This document shows, piece after piece, positions 1 to 9,035 of a stretch of DNA of 64,000 bases. Position numbers and translations under genes: made by a program. The first letter of the stretch is position 1; every line of letters starts with the position of its first letter. The notes beneath the pieces were generated by a model that saw only the letters and a list, made by a program, of their open reading frames with translations, had not been told where the DNA came from and did not search any database. Source of the stretch: Haliea sp. (GTDB lineage: Bacteria; Pseudomonadota; Gammaproteobacteria; Pseudomonadales; Halieaceae); contig JADJAL010000065.1 in NCBI GenBank assembly GCA_016704305.1, positions 26,300 to 90,299 on the forward strand. Direction: 5' to 3'.

Positions 1-1
1 C

Positions 2-517
2 CGCGGTGACATCCGGGTGCTGGATACCAACCCGGACTTTCTGCATTACGTGCTCGGCAAGCTGGAACAGGCGGGCTGCCGGGTAGACCTGGGGCCGGAC
101 TGGATTCATCTCGATACCGGCGGCAAGCGCTGCAAGGCGGTCAATATCCACACCGCGCCCTACCCCGCGTTTCCCACCGATATGCAGGCCCAGTTCATGG
201 CTCTGAATGCGCTGGCGGAAGGCTCCGCCACCGTGGTGGAAAATATCTTTGAGAACCGCTTCATGCACGTGGCGGAGTTACAACGCATGGGCGCGGACAT
301 CGAACTGCAGGGCCACACCGCTATCGTGCGCGGCACTGAACGCCTGCAGGGCGCACCGGTGATGGCGACCGACCTGCGCGCCTCGGCCTCGCTGATCATC
401 GCGGCGCTGGGCGCCGATGGCGACACCACCATCGACCGCGTGTACCACCTCGACCGCGGCTACGCCAACATCGACATCAAGCTGGCGGAACTGGGCGCGA
501 TCATCCGGCGCGTGTGA
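2..517 (+). CDS. murA: MurA, UDP-N-acetylglucosamine 1-carboxyvinyltransferase (5' truncated by window)
   Basis: C-terminal part of the enzyme that transfers enolpyruvate from PEP to UDP-GlcNAc, the first committed cytoplasmic step of peptidoglycan synthesis. The frame is open from base 2 and has no start in the window. The piece carries hallmarks of the MurA C-terminal half: PTDMQAQFMAL, ENIFENRF, the DLRASASLIIAAL segment and the terminal HLDRGYANIDIKL. About 170 of the usual roughly 420 residues are present. The TGA at 515-517 is followed by a short gap before the phosphoesterase. The identification is secure from the family signatures. Confidence 0.96.
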   Translation, partial: RGDIRVLDTNPDFLHYVLGKLEQAGCRVDLGPDWIHLDTGGKRCKAVNIHTAPYPAFPTDMQAQFMALNALAEGSATVVENIFENRFMHVAELQRMGADIELQGHTAIVRGTERLQGAPVMATDLRASASLIIAALGADGDTTIDRVYHLDRGYANIDIKLAELGAIIRRV

Positions 518-608
518 CGGCGCGTGCACGACGGCGCGCGGGGTCGGCCGCGCTGCCAGCCGCAGGCAGCGCGGTGCTACAATCGCCGCTGACGAGGAAC
601 GCACGACC

Positions 609-1532
609 ATGCCACAGCGCTTCGCCCAACTCTCAGACCCCCACCTCAGTTCGCTGGACGCGGTACGCCCGCGCGACCTGCTGGGCAAGCGCGCGCTCGG
701 CTACCTGTCCTGGCGACACAAACGACGCTTCGAGCACCGCCGGGAAGTCCTCGATGCGCTGCAGCGCGACCTGGCCGGGACGCAGTTCGACCAGATGCTG
801 GTCACAGGCGATCTCACCCATATCGGGCTGCCCGAAGAATTCAAACAGGCCGCCGATTGGCTCAGGCAGTTGGGCGACCCCGCCGATGTTGCACTGGTGC
901 CGGGCAACCACGATGCCTGCGTGGCCGCGCCGTGGCGCGCTACCTTTGCACTATGGCAGGACTACATGGCCTCGGATGGCGACCGTGATAACAGCGCACA
1001 CGCGGCGGAGTTTCCCAGCCTGCGGGTCCGCGGGAATATTGCCTTCATCGGCTTATCCACCGCCTGCCCCAAACCGCCGCTGATGGCTACAGGCACCCTT
1101 GGCGAGGAACAATTGCGGCGGCTGCCCGCGCTGCTAAAACGCACGGCCGAGCAGGGACTGTTTCGCGTCGTCTACCTGCATCACTGCCCGCTGCCGGGGC
1201 GCGAGAAGTGGCGCAAACGCCTCACCGATGCCCCGCAGGTACAAGACATCCTGGAGCAGTACGGCGCCGAGTTGGTCCTGCACGGCCACGGGCACCGTGC
1301 GCATTTCAATGAGTTGCACAGCCGCGCGGGCACGGTGCCGGTGATTGCGGTGCCCTCAGCCTCGGCGCTGGGCCTGCACGGGAGGGATGTCGCGCAATAC
1401 AACCGCTATGAAGTCGAGCGCAATGACCGTGGCTGGCAGTTGCGTATTGATGCCCGTTGCTATGGGCCCGATACAGGAGAGTTTGGCGACGGCGGCAGCA
1501 GAACGCTGCAACTTGATCGCGACCGGATGTGA
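609..1532 (+). CDS. Calcineurin-type metallophosphoesterase
   Basis: Binuclear-metal phosphoesterase of about 307 residues. The full motif series is present in order: SDPHLS near residue 8, GDLTH near 67, GNHD near 98, a central HH (YLHHCPLP) and the C-terminal HGHGH. This is the layout of CpdA-like cAMP phosphodiesterases and of UDP-2,3-diacylglucosamine hydrolase relatives; the substrate cannot be told from sequence. I chose the ATG at 609 because the DPH motif follows immediately, as is normal for the family. A longer open frame upstream overlaps murA and has no such support. It stands alone between murA and an AT-rich intergenic region. Confidence 0.88.
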   Translation: MPQRFAQLSDPHLSSLDAVRPRDLLGKRALGYLSWRHKRRFEHRREVLDALQRDLAGTQFDQMLVTGDLTHIGLPEEFKQAADWLRQLGDPADVALVPGNHDACVAAPWRATFALWQDYMASDGDRDNSAHAAEFPSLRVRGNIAFIGLSTACPKPPLMATGTLGEEQLRRLPALLKRTAEQGLFRVVYLHHCPLPGREKWRKRLTDAPQVQDILEQYGAELVLHGHGHRAHFNELHSRAGTVPVIAVPSASALGLHGRDVAQYNRYEVERNDRGWQLRIDARCYGPDTGEFGDGGSRTLQLDRDRM

Positions 1533-1732
1533 AAAGCTGGCGACTTTATTCGCAATGGGTCCAATGCTCCCTAGTAAGCGCAATGAATCACGGCTCCTCT
1601 ACCGCAGCGTTCCCCAGCGCAGACGGCGTCAGTCCAACCCGATAAGCGAAATTTGGTGACGCAGTTCACAAAAGAAATACCAAAATTGGAATGTTATATT
1701 TGATTTAATATTCTTTTGTGCTATGTCTTAAC

Positions 1733-1767
1733 CACATAACCAGAACTACTTTCAGGGACGTTATGTG
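1733..1767 (+). promoter_or_regulatory. Hairpin sequestering the start codon of the PEP-CTERM gene
   Basis: CACATAAC (1733-1740) and GTTATGTG (1760-1767) are perfect 8-bp inverted repeats separated by 19 bases. The second arm includes the GTG start at 1765, and the loop holds the purine-rich CAGGGA that would act as ribosome-binding site. The preceding 60 bases are strongly AT-rich and probably hold the promoter. A translational control role is inferred. Confidence 0.35.
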
Positions 1768-2747
1768 AAAATCGGCAAAAAGGAATTCGCTGTTGCATTC
1801 GGTGCTGTGCTCGGCTTTGGTGTGGCGGGCCAGGCGTCGGCAGACGTGTACGGCTTGAGTTATCTGAATATCGACAACGTGGGCGTCATGTTTCGCAACG
1901 CGGATAATTCTTTCGCAGGCGGTGGCGCCGGAAGCTATACCTTCAGCGCGAACCAGGACGCTATCCTAAATGGAAGCCCCGACCCCACCGACGGCAATGC
2001 CAGCTGCACGGGCATTTTCCCTACGCCAAGCAATTGTTCCGTGCCCACGCCTACCCTGAGCGGCACGGTGCAAAATGCTCCGCCTGCCAGCGCCGGGGTT
2101 CGCGGCGAGGGTGACTATACGTTGTTCGGCCAGGCCGGGAATTACTCCAACTCCGAGGCCGAGGTGGTTGAAGCCGTATTAACGGGAGACCTGAAAACGC
2201 ACGTGGAGTCGATTTCCGAGAGCAACCTTGCCAATGATAGTGGCCAGAGTGCTCAGGCCAACAACAATATCCTGTCCAACACCACACTGAATTTGACGTT
2301 TGCCGGGGGTGCCGGTGGCAAGTTGACCGTCTCCTTTACAGCTGACGTCAACGTTCAAGCAGCAGTCACTGGGCTTGACCAAGGTCTGGCGGGCGCCTCT
2401 TCCAGTGCCTCGATGACGCTAGTGAAAGACAGCGTAACGATCGCGTCCTGGGCCCCTATCGGCACCGGGGCTATCACCACTTGCGCACTTGGCTTGACGT
2501 GCGTTGCAAACGAGACTGGACCATCACTGAACAATACTGCGACCAGCGACGGGTTAGCCAATGTGGTGGCAGGCAGCGGAAGCTCTCCATTGATATCTCG
2601 GCCCGGGTTGATGGTACCTATACGCTGCTGCTCTCTACCAACGTCCACGGACCTGGTGCGTGATGTGCCGGTACCGGGCACGCTGCTCTGACGGCAACAG
2701 GCTTATTGCTGGGTGCACGCGCTACGCGCGACGCAAACAGTAAGTAG
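1765..2747 (+). pseudogene. PEP-CTERM-type secreted protein (frames interrupted)
   Basis: Begins with a signal peptide (MKIGKKEF, a hydrophobic stretch, then QASAD) followed by a Ser/Thr/Asn-rich secreted domain with little recognisable homology. The frame at the 3' end reads VPVPGTLL and stops at 2691. A one-base shift there restores TATGLLLGARATR, ending at 2747. VPxPxTL plus a hydrophobic run plus basic residues is the PEP-CTERM sorting signal recognised by exosortase. A second shift near 2590-2660 is likely, because an alternative frame there reads smoothly (SARVDGTYTLLLSTN). GTG start at 1765. PEP-CTERM proteins normally accompany exopolysaccharide loci, which fits the following 20 kb. 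Confidence 0.6.
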
Positions 2748-2936
2748 TGCGCTGCTGTCCTGACCGCGTCAGCAGCACTCAACGTTAACGACGGTTTTGA
2801 CAGATAAATCCATACTGAATTGATTTCACTGCAATTTGTATGCTACACGTACGTCTTCGAGGATCCATGGCGCGACCGCTGGTCTCTGCTCGTCCATCGC
2901 GCTGGTAATATCCCTTAAAACCAAGACGGAAAATCT

Positions 2937-3611
2937 GTGTGTAATAAAGCGTATCGACTTTGGCCGACAAATATCAATGCGGGCGACGTACAAGGAAAAA
3001 CTGATTGAAGTTGGCTCTTATGATGTTAACGGATCGCTAAGATCGATTATCAGCAAACGGAACCACTCAGTTATCTGGGCGTGGATATTCTGGAAGGGCC
3101 GGGTGTTGATGAGATAGGTACTGTAAGTGAACTCGTCACACGTTATGGCAAGAACCGCTTTGATGTAGTCATCAATACCGAAATGATGGAGCATGTTCAG
3201 GACTGGCGGAGTGCAATATCCAACCTGAAAAATATACTGAAGCCGGGTGGAGTAATGATTTTGACTACCCGGTCAAAAGGGTGTGGCTACCATGGTTATC
3301 CATTCGACTTCTGGCGATATGAGGTCGACGATATGGCCGCAATATTTTCCGATCTTTCGATAGAGCTCATTGAGGAAGATCCGTCGTCTCCGGGCGTATT
3401 TGTCAAGGCACGGAAACCAATGACATTTTCCGAAAAAACGCTGGAAGAGCTTAAATTGTACTCAATTGTGCTGGATAAACGCTGTAGCGTTGTCAGTGAA
3501 CTCGATATTAGTTTATTCAAGACTAAACGGTTGATACGCAAGAATTTCATCAGACCGGTAAAGACTCGCATCAGGAGGATGTTCGGAAAAGAGAAGCTGT
3601 CTAACATTTAG
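2937..3611 (+). pseudogene. SAM-dependent methyltransferase, type 11 (two frameshifts)
   Basis: Class I methyltransferase. The pieces read in three frames: NKAYRLWPTNINAGDVQGK, then LIEVGSYDVNGSLRSII (the SAM-binding motif I region), then LGVDILEGPGVDEIG, DVVINTEMMEHVQDW and LKPGGVMILTTRS (motifs II to IV). Single-base shifts near 2997 and 3055 separate them; adding one A at the second restores SKTEPLSYLGVDIL. The start is uncertain; I use the GTG at 2937. Its place among glycosyltransferases suggests it methylates a sugar or glycan, which is inference. The C-terminal tail is basic. Confidence 0.6.
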
Positions 3612-3678
3612 CTCCACATCAACATTACGCTTGCATAGATAAATGCTTGAATCTTACTGCACGAGCACTTTTGGATAA

Positions 3679-4639
3679 ATGAGCACGCAGCTAGTCAGCA
3701 TTTTGATACCCACGTACAACCAGGCAGGGTATCTCAAGCAGGCCGTTGAAAGCGCACTGAACCAGGAGTACCCGCATCTTGAGGTAATCATTTGCGACGA
3801 TGCCTCACTTGATTGGGACCCTGATCTTCTCGCTGAATTTGCAGCTGATCCGCGGCTTCGTATCCACCGCAACCAGATTAACCTTTGGCCGGGTCGGCAA
3901 TTACAGGCACGGGCTTTATGACCTGGCCTCCGGATACTGGGTACTCATACTCGATGGTGACGACTACCTGAAAGCAAGCGGCTATATCGCGCAGGCAATG
4001 CAAATCACAGCCGCAGACGCCAGTATCGACCTGGTCTTTTCGAATGCCGCCCGAATGAAGGGAACAGACATGGACGATCTGCTGGCCCCGCATGAAAATA
4101 AAACACTACCCGAAGTGATGGAGGGTACGGAACTGTTCCTGAAACTCGCGCAGGAAGACGTCTCGGTGTTTCATAGCACCGCGCTATACAAACGAGACAA
4201 AGCCATTGCTCTCGATTTTTACCGCAGCGATATTGTCAGCTCCGACTGGGAGTCACTGCATCGGTACATCCTCACGGGGAAAGTCGCTTTTATAGACACT
4301 ATTGCTTCCGTGTGGCGTATCCATGGAATGAATACCACCAGGAACCTCTCAGCCAAGGACCGCAGCGACAATCTGCAGGCCATTGCAGGGCCATATCTTG
4401 CTGCCAAAACGATGGGGATTTTCAAAGCCTCGTCACTGGAGGACTGGTTCAGCACTCGACTGTGGAAGATTGTATTTAAAGAAGTTCGTAGAGTGCTGAA
4501 AATGCGGGACCGCGACGGTCTGGCATATTATGTTGCTGCGCTGGAGGCCATCAGTCCAGCAATCGCTCGGCGCGTACGAAGATCACCAAAACTGTGGATG
4601 CGCCGCATGGCCACGCGCCTGGCCAGCGCAAAAAACTAG
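3679..4639 (+). pseudogene. Family 2 glycosyltransferase (one frameshift)
   Basis: GT-A fold glycosyltransferase. The N-terminus reads LVSILIPTYNQAGYLKQAVES and VIICDDAS, typical of nucleotide-sugar binding, in one frame. From about 3885 the frame shifts by one base and continues GRVGNYRHGLYDLASGYWVLILDGDDYL, carrying the DxD-like DGDD metal-binding motif, to a stop at 4637-4639. Total length would be about 320 residues. The frame change is a single indel in AACCTTTGGCC. It is the plus-strand partner of a convergent methyltransferase with which it shares the bases CTAG at the stop codons. Confidence 0.72.
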
Positions 4640-5594
4640 GCCGCTTTTCTTAAAATGAAACACGCCTGGTCTCCCGCGCCCTCACGATTGAGCTCGTCGG
4701 CTTTCACGCTGTAATCCTGAATTTCCTGCGTGTAGTGAAAACATCGGCCTCTTTTTTCAAACAAGGGTATGTCGCGGCGATACCGCTCACTGCCTGTAAA
4801 CTGAAATTGCGTAGAGTCGAAATGTCGACTTGCGAACTGAACCCATGCTTTTGCGCCAGAACCTCGATGCTTTTGATGCTATGCAGATAGAGGTGGCGGG
4901 GGGAATCAATCTGCACCCAGTTTTCCCGATAATGCTGCCATGCCCATGAGCATGACAAAGGAACTCGGATTAACAATAAGCCGTTTTTATTCAGCAAATC
5001 ATATGCCGCAGACAGTGTGCGGTGTTGATCCGGTATATGCTCCAGGCTGTGATGCATCATTACCAGGTCATAGCCATTGCGCGCATCCTCTTCCCGGGCA
5101 ATGTTCCATATCTGGTTCTTGTATATTTTTACCCCATTGTCATATGTAATTGTTTCATCGATAAAGGGGTCTACACCCTCCAGGAACCTGAAGCCCTTTT
5201 TACCCAGTTTGAGCAACAGCTTTCCCGCACCGCAGCCCACATCCAGTATCCGGGTCCTGCTGTTTATATCGAGGTAGGCAACCCACGGGGGCAGACGAGG
5301 TTCACGCAGAAAAAACAGCACTAGAGACAGAAGCCTGCGCTTCCCCAGGCAGGCATTCAACTTCAACTCTCTGAGCGCAGACGGCGGTGCATGATCCCGA
5401 TACTGCTGCTTCACATGTTTCGAATAGTAATCGTCAGGATAATACTGGCCGAGGTTCTCGGGAATGGCGACTATCTGCAGGCAAGCACACGCTGCGCACT
5501 GCTGATATTCAAATTCATCCCTTGTACCAAAATACATCTCCCTGACTTTGTACACCGGGGTATCCATGCTTGAGTCGCATATCCTGCACCTCAT
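4636..5594 (-). pseudogene. Class I SAM methyltransferase with N-terminal zinc ribbon (one frameshift)
   Basis: N-terminal Cys pairs (CRIC near residue 3 and CAACAC near 33) form a zinc ribbon, followed by the SAM-binding motif ILDVGCGAGKLLLKLG near residue 116 and the motif HHSLEHIPD. This architecture is common in sugar C-methyltransferases of surface-glycan clusters. The long frame ends in nonsense at 4704. A one-base shift near 4820 restores DSTQFQFTGSERYRRDIPLF and a C-terminus ending LRKAA, with a TAG at 4636-4638. This stop overlaps the stop of the convergent glycosyltransferase. Confidence 0.78.
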
Positions 5595-5743
5595 GATTGC
5601 GGGCTGTGTATTTTTCTGTGGGTCATCTTCTTACCCCTGTATTGCACAGAGAATGATATTGCATCAGCTCGTCCGTGGCTCGCCGCAATCGCGCAAGCAA
5701 CTTCTGGCAAGGGCTGCATTCGGCAACATCCTGTTGGCAGGTA

Positions 5744-6562
5744 TCAGGCGTCTTCTGCCGCGGCCTTCTCCAGCGCCCCCTGGACCAACATCAGGTCGGC
5801 GATGGAATCCACGTCGATCGCGGCATTCGCGTAGGGCAATATCACGGCGCGCATGCGCAGCCCCAGGCGCTTGCTCAACTTGGTGAGGGCCTCCTCGAGT
5901 GACAGCAAACCCAGCCGGTAGCGGATCACCGCCCACCATCCCAGCAGCCCGATCACGACCAGCGGCTTCTTGCGTTCCTGCTCAATCTTGCGCCAGAACT
6001 TGGCCGCACGGCGGCCCTCCGGCGTGATGAACGCGAACAGGTTACAGCCGCAAAAATCGCCGTCACTGAAGCGAAGAACCGTTTTGCGGATACCCGGATA
6101 GGCCTCGGCGACCAGCGCGTACGGCGCCAGGCCGACGGCGACGTCGACGTCGTCGGCCAGGCTCTGGCGGCCAAACGCATCGACGATTTCAGGTGTCAGC
6201 AGCGGGTGATCCGCCGTGGTCAACAGCACCGCCTCATTCGGCGGCAGCGCCTGCATCGCCTGGTAGGCGCTGGTGCTCGGGCTGACACCGGGTGCACTCC
6301 AGCAGATCTCTCCGTCGTCGACCCATTTCTGCAGCGCCGCGTCGGTGGCCACTTCGCTCGCCTCGGGCCCGGCCATGCAAATCCGGTGCACGACTTTTGA
6401 CTGGCGCAGGGAATTGAGCACGCGGCGTACCATCGGCGTGCCATCGAGATCAATCATTGCCTTGCTGCCGGCCTTGGTGTGATTGATGAGTGAATCAGCC
6501 TTGGTGCGATCACCCGCCAGCACAATGGCGGTCATTCGGTGCGTTTGTGGGTCCAGTTGCAT
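5744..6562 (-). CDS. MobA-like nucleotidyltransferase
   Basis: NTP-transferase fold protein of up to 272 residues. TAIVLAGDRTKADSL near the N-terminus is the nucleotide-binding signature (LAGxxxxx), followed by GSKAMIDLDGTPMVRRVLNSL and the LLTTADHPLL metal-binding segment. Such enzymes attach nucleotides to sugars, cofactors or phospho-polyols; the substrate here is unknown. An in-frame ATG at 6535 (MTAIVLAG) is a likelier start than 6562. It lies two bases downstream of the GNAT-like gene on the same strand, so the two are probably co-transcribed. Confidence 0.8.
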   Translation of the reverse strand: MQLDPQTHRMTAIVLAGDRTKADSLINHTKAGSKAMIDLDGTPMVRRVLNSLRQSKVVHRICMAGPEASEVATDAALQKWVDDGEICWSAPGVSPSTSAYQAMQALPPNEAVLLTTADHPLLTPEIVDAFGRQSLADDVDVAVGLAPYALVAEAYPGIRKTVLRFSDGDFCGCNLFAFITPEGRRAAKFWRKIEQERKKPLVVIGLLGWWAVIRYRLGLLSLEEALTKLSKRLGLRMRAVILPYANAAIDVDSIADLMLVQGALEKAAAEDA

Positions 6563-6564
6563 TG

Positions 6565-7713
6565 CTATAATTCTTTCTGGTAGACGCGGTAGCGTTTATA
6601 CGCCACGCCGCCTATGGTTTCAATGATATTGCGCATGCCGTCGTTGTCCTCGAGAATCCAGCCCATTTCGACGTCGCGTACGCCCCGTGCGTGCAACGCC
6701 TTGCGCACGGCGTCTATCACCATAAATGCCAGGGTCGGTCCCAGCCGCGAATGCTGGAAGCTTTGTTTGACGCCCATCAGCGGCACGCGGGCCGATTTGG
6801 GATGGCGCACCTTCAGCCGCCAGAGCAGTTTGGCCCAGCCGAAGGGCAGCAGGCGACCGTTGAGGTCGCGAGCCGCCTCGTTGAGATTGGGCAGGGCCAC
6901 GATAAAAGCCACTGGTTCACCGTTATACTCCGCGATCTGGATATAGTCATCGGGCATCAGCTTGGTGAGCGTGGACACGGTCTCGGCCCATTCGGCCTCC
7001 ACCAGCGGTACAAAACCCCAATTGTTTTGCCAGGCATCATTGAAGATCTCCAGCATGATGGCGGCGTCTTCCAGCAGTTGCTTGCGCCTGACGGGGCGCA
7101 CCACCACGCGATCCGATACGCGCTGCGCCAGGCGCTCCATCACCCGCGGCGCGTCAAAATCCGGTCGCACCTGGTAGGCAAGCAGGTCTTTTACCCCGTG
7201 ATAGCCCTGGGCTTCCACGGCGGGTCCGTACCAGGGGCGCGCGTGACCCATCAGCACATAGGGCGGCGTAGCGAATCCCTCCACCAACAGCCCTACTTCC
7301 TCGTTGACGTGTAAATTGAGGGGTCCGCGCACCTGCTTCATACCCTCGCTGCGCAACCAGCCCTCCGCCGCGCCAAACAGGGCGGCGAATATCGCGGGGT
7401 CGTCATCCGCTTCCAGCATGCCGAAGTAACCCGCGTCATCGCCGTGTTGTTGCAGGTGCATGGCGTCGATCTGCGCGGTGATTCGTCCTACCGGCTTGCC
7501 GTCGCGCAAGGCCAGCCACGCGCGCCAGCGGGCGTGGTCGAAGAAATGGTTTTTTGCGGACATCTGCTCGCGTTTCATAAAGCCCAGCGGGGCGATCCAC
7601 ACCGGGTCAGACGCGTAAATCCGCTGCGGCAGGGCCAGAAACTGCCGCATTTGGCGCGGTTCAGTGACAACCTCCACCGCGACAGGTGCAATTTTATCGT
7701 TATTGGCTGACAT
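6565..7713 (-). CDS. GNAT-like N-acetyltransferase domain protein
   Basis: Protein of about 382 residues from the ATG at 7713 (MSANNDKIAP). An upstream extension to 7785 reads poorly and was not used. The mid-region and C-terminus resemble large proteins with a degenerate GNAT fold: PVGRITAQIDAMH, RGPLNLHVNEEVGLLVEGF, EPVAFIVALPNLN and MGWILEDNDGMRNIIE. This family is common in proteobacteria next to lipid or glycan genes, and its reaction is unknown. It overlaps nothing and is followed after two bases by the nucleotidyltransferase. Confidence 0.65.
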   Translation of the reverse strand: MSANNDKIAPVAVEVVTEPRQMRQFLALPQRIYASDPVWIAPLGFMKREQMSAKNHFFDHARWRAWLALRDGKPVGRITAQIDAMHLQQHGDDAGYFGMLEADDDPAIFAALFGAAEGWLRSEGMKQVRGPLNLHVNEEVGLLVEGFATPPYVLMGHARPWYGPAVEAQGYHGVKDLLAYQVRPDFDAPRVMERLAQRVSDRVVVRPVRRKQLLEDAAIMLEIFNDAWQNNWGFVPLVEAEWAETVSTLTKLMPDDYIQIAEYNGEPVAFIVALPNLNEAARDLNGRLLPFGWAKLLWRLKVRHPKSARVPLMGVKQSFQHSRLGPTLAFMVIDAVRKALHARGVRDVEMGWILEDNDGMRNIIETIGGVAYKRYRVYQKEL

Positions 7714-7989
7714 GCCCTGGCGCTGAGTCCTCGAAAAGGGCCGCAAGTATACCGTTGAATGAACGCCCTGAGAAATCCGCGCCATTGGGGAACAAGACCA
7801 ATGGTGGCTTATAACCTTCGGTGTATACTACCGGCTTGCTCGCCCCAACCAATGATGCCTACATTGCGCGCGCCCGGACATTCCGGGTCGTCAGTCGTTT
7901 TTCTCGTAGCAGCACTGCCCGGGACCGGGCCAGGTTGCAGGGGTGTAGCGTCGCTGTCGTTGATGCGAAGAGAACGAGAGACCCAGAGA

Positions 7990-9034
7990 ATGAACGACAA
8001 CTCACCGACAGGGACACACGGCGCCAGGATCGCGGTGCTGTTACCTTCCCTGGAGGGAGGCGGCGCAGAACGCTCCATGCTAAACCTGATTAACGGCTTT
8101 CTGGCCCGGGGGCGGGCAGTCGATCCGGTGTTGTGCCGGGCGAAAGGGGCCTACATCGGCGGATTCCTGCAGGACACGGCTGATCGAACTACGGGCGTCG
8201 TGGCCTGCGCCTGCCATCCGGTGGCGGAAATATCAGGGACTTCTTCGTGCTCTTGCGCCCGGTGCTTCTGACGATGAAAGTTGCCCCGGAAATCACCCGC
8301 ATATCGTCCTTGCAGCAGTACCTGAAAACCGGGCAGCCCGACGTGGTGCTATCCGCGCTGACCTACGCAAACCTGTTGCTGATATGGGCGAAGCAGATGT
8401 CTCGCTCCAGTGTGCCGGTGGTCGTCAGCGAGCGCATTGCCCTGTCCACTTTCTGCGCAGCGCCTGACAACGCCGCAGATGGCGCTGGCGCTACCTGCCG
8501 GACATCGTTCAGCGGACCTATCCTGGCGCTAACGCTGTAATCACCGTTTCGCAGCACGCTGCAGACGAATTGATAACGAACATTGGAATCGACCGGCAGC
8601 TGATTACGACTATCCACAACCCGGTTGTCGCGACGCGCGCGCCAACGCCGGGCAGGGGCACGACTGGTTTGCACCAATGCCGTGCCGGTCATTCTGGCGG
8701 CGGGCAGGCTGACGGAACAAAGGTTTTTCCACCCTGTTGCGGGCGTTCGCACCCGCGGACAGGCGCCGCCTGGTCACCGGGCGAGGGCCGCTTGCGGGAC
8801 GATCTCGACAAACTGGCCAATACGCTCGGTATCAGGCCGATGTCGGCATGGGTTTGTCGCAATCCCCTTCCATATGGCGCGCGCGTCGTTACTGGTCTTG
8901 TCGTCGCTGTACGAAGGCCTGCCGGGTGTGCTTATCCAGGCGCTGGCCTGCGGCTGTCCGGTCGTCAGCACCGATTGCATTGCTGGATGCGGTCGTCGCG
9001 CAAGCTGCAACTCGACATTAACGGGCGGACTGGC
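7990..9034 (+). pseudogene. Family 4 glycosyltransferase, multiply frameshifted and C-terminally truncated
   Basis: The ATG at 7990 opens a GT-B enzyme: IAVLLPSLEGGGAERSMLNL (the GGGAER donor-site loop) is clear. After about residue 50 the frame breaks repeatedly. Fragments in other frames continue the family: VLSALTYANLLLIWAKQMS, VPVVVSERIALS, NAVITVSQHAADELI and SLYEGLPGVLIQALACG. The last carries the E-x7-E-like signature, then PVVSTDC. The expected final 80 or so residues (PSGPxEIL onward) are missing and the sequence runs straight into asnB. The cause is either real decay or a badly resolved assembly stretch. Confidence 0.65.
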
Positions 9035-9035
9035 G

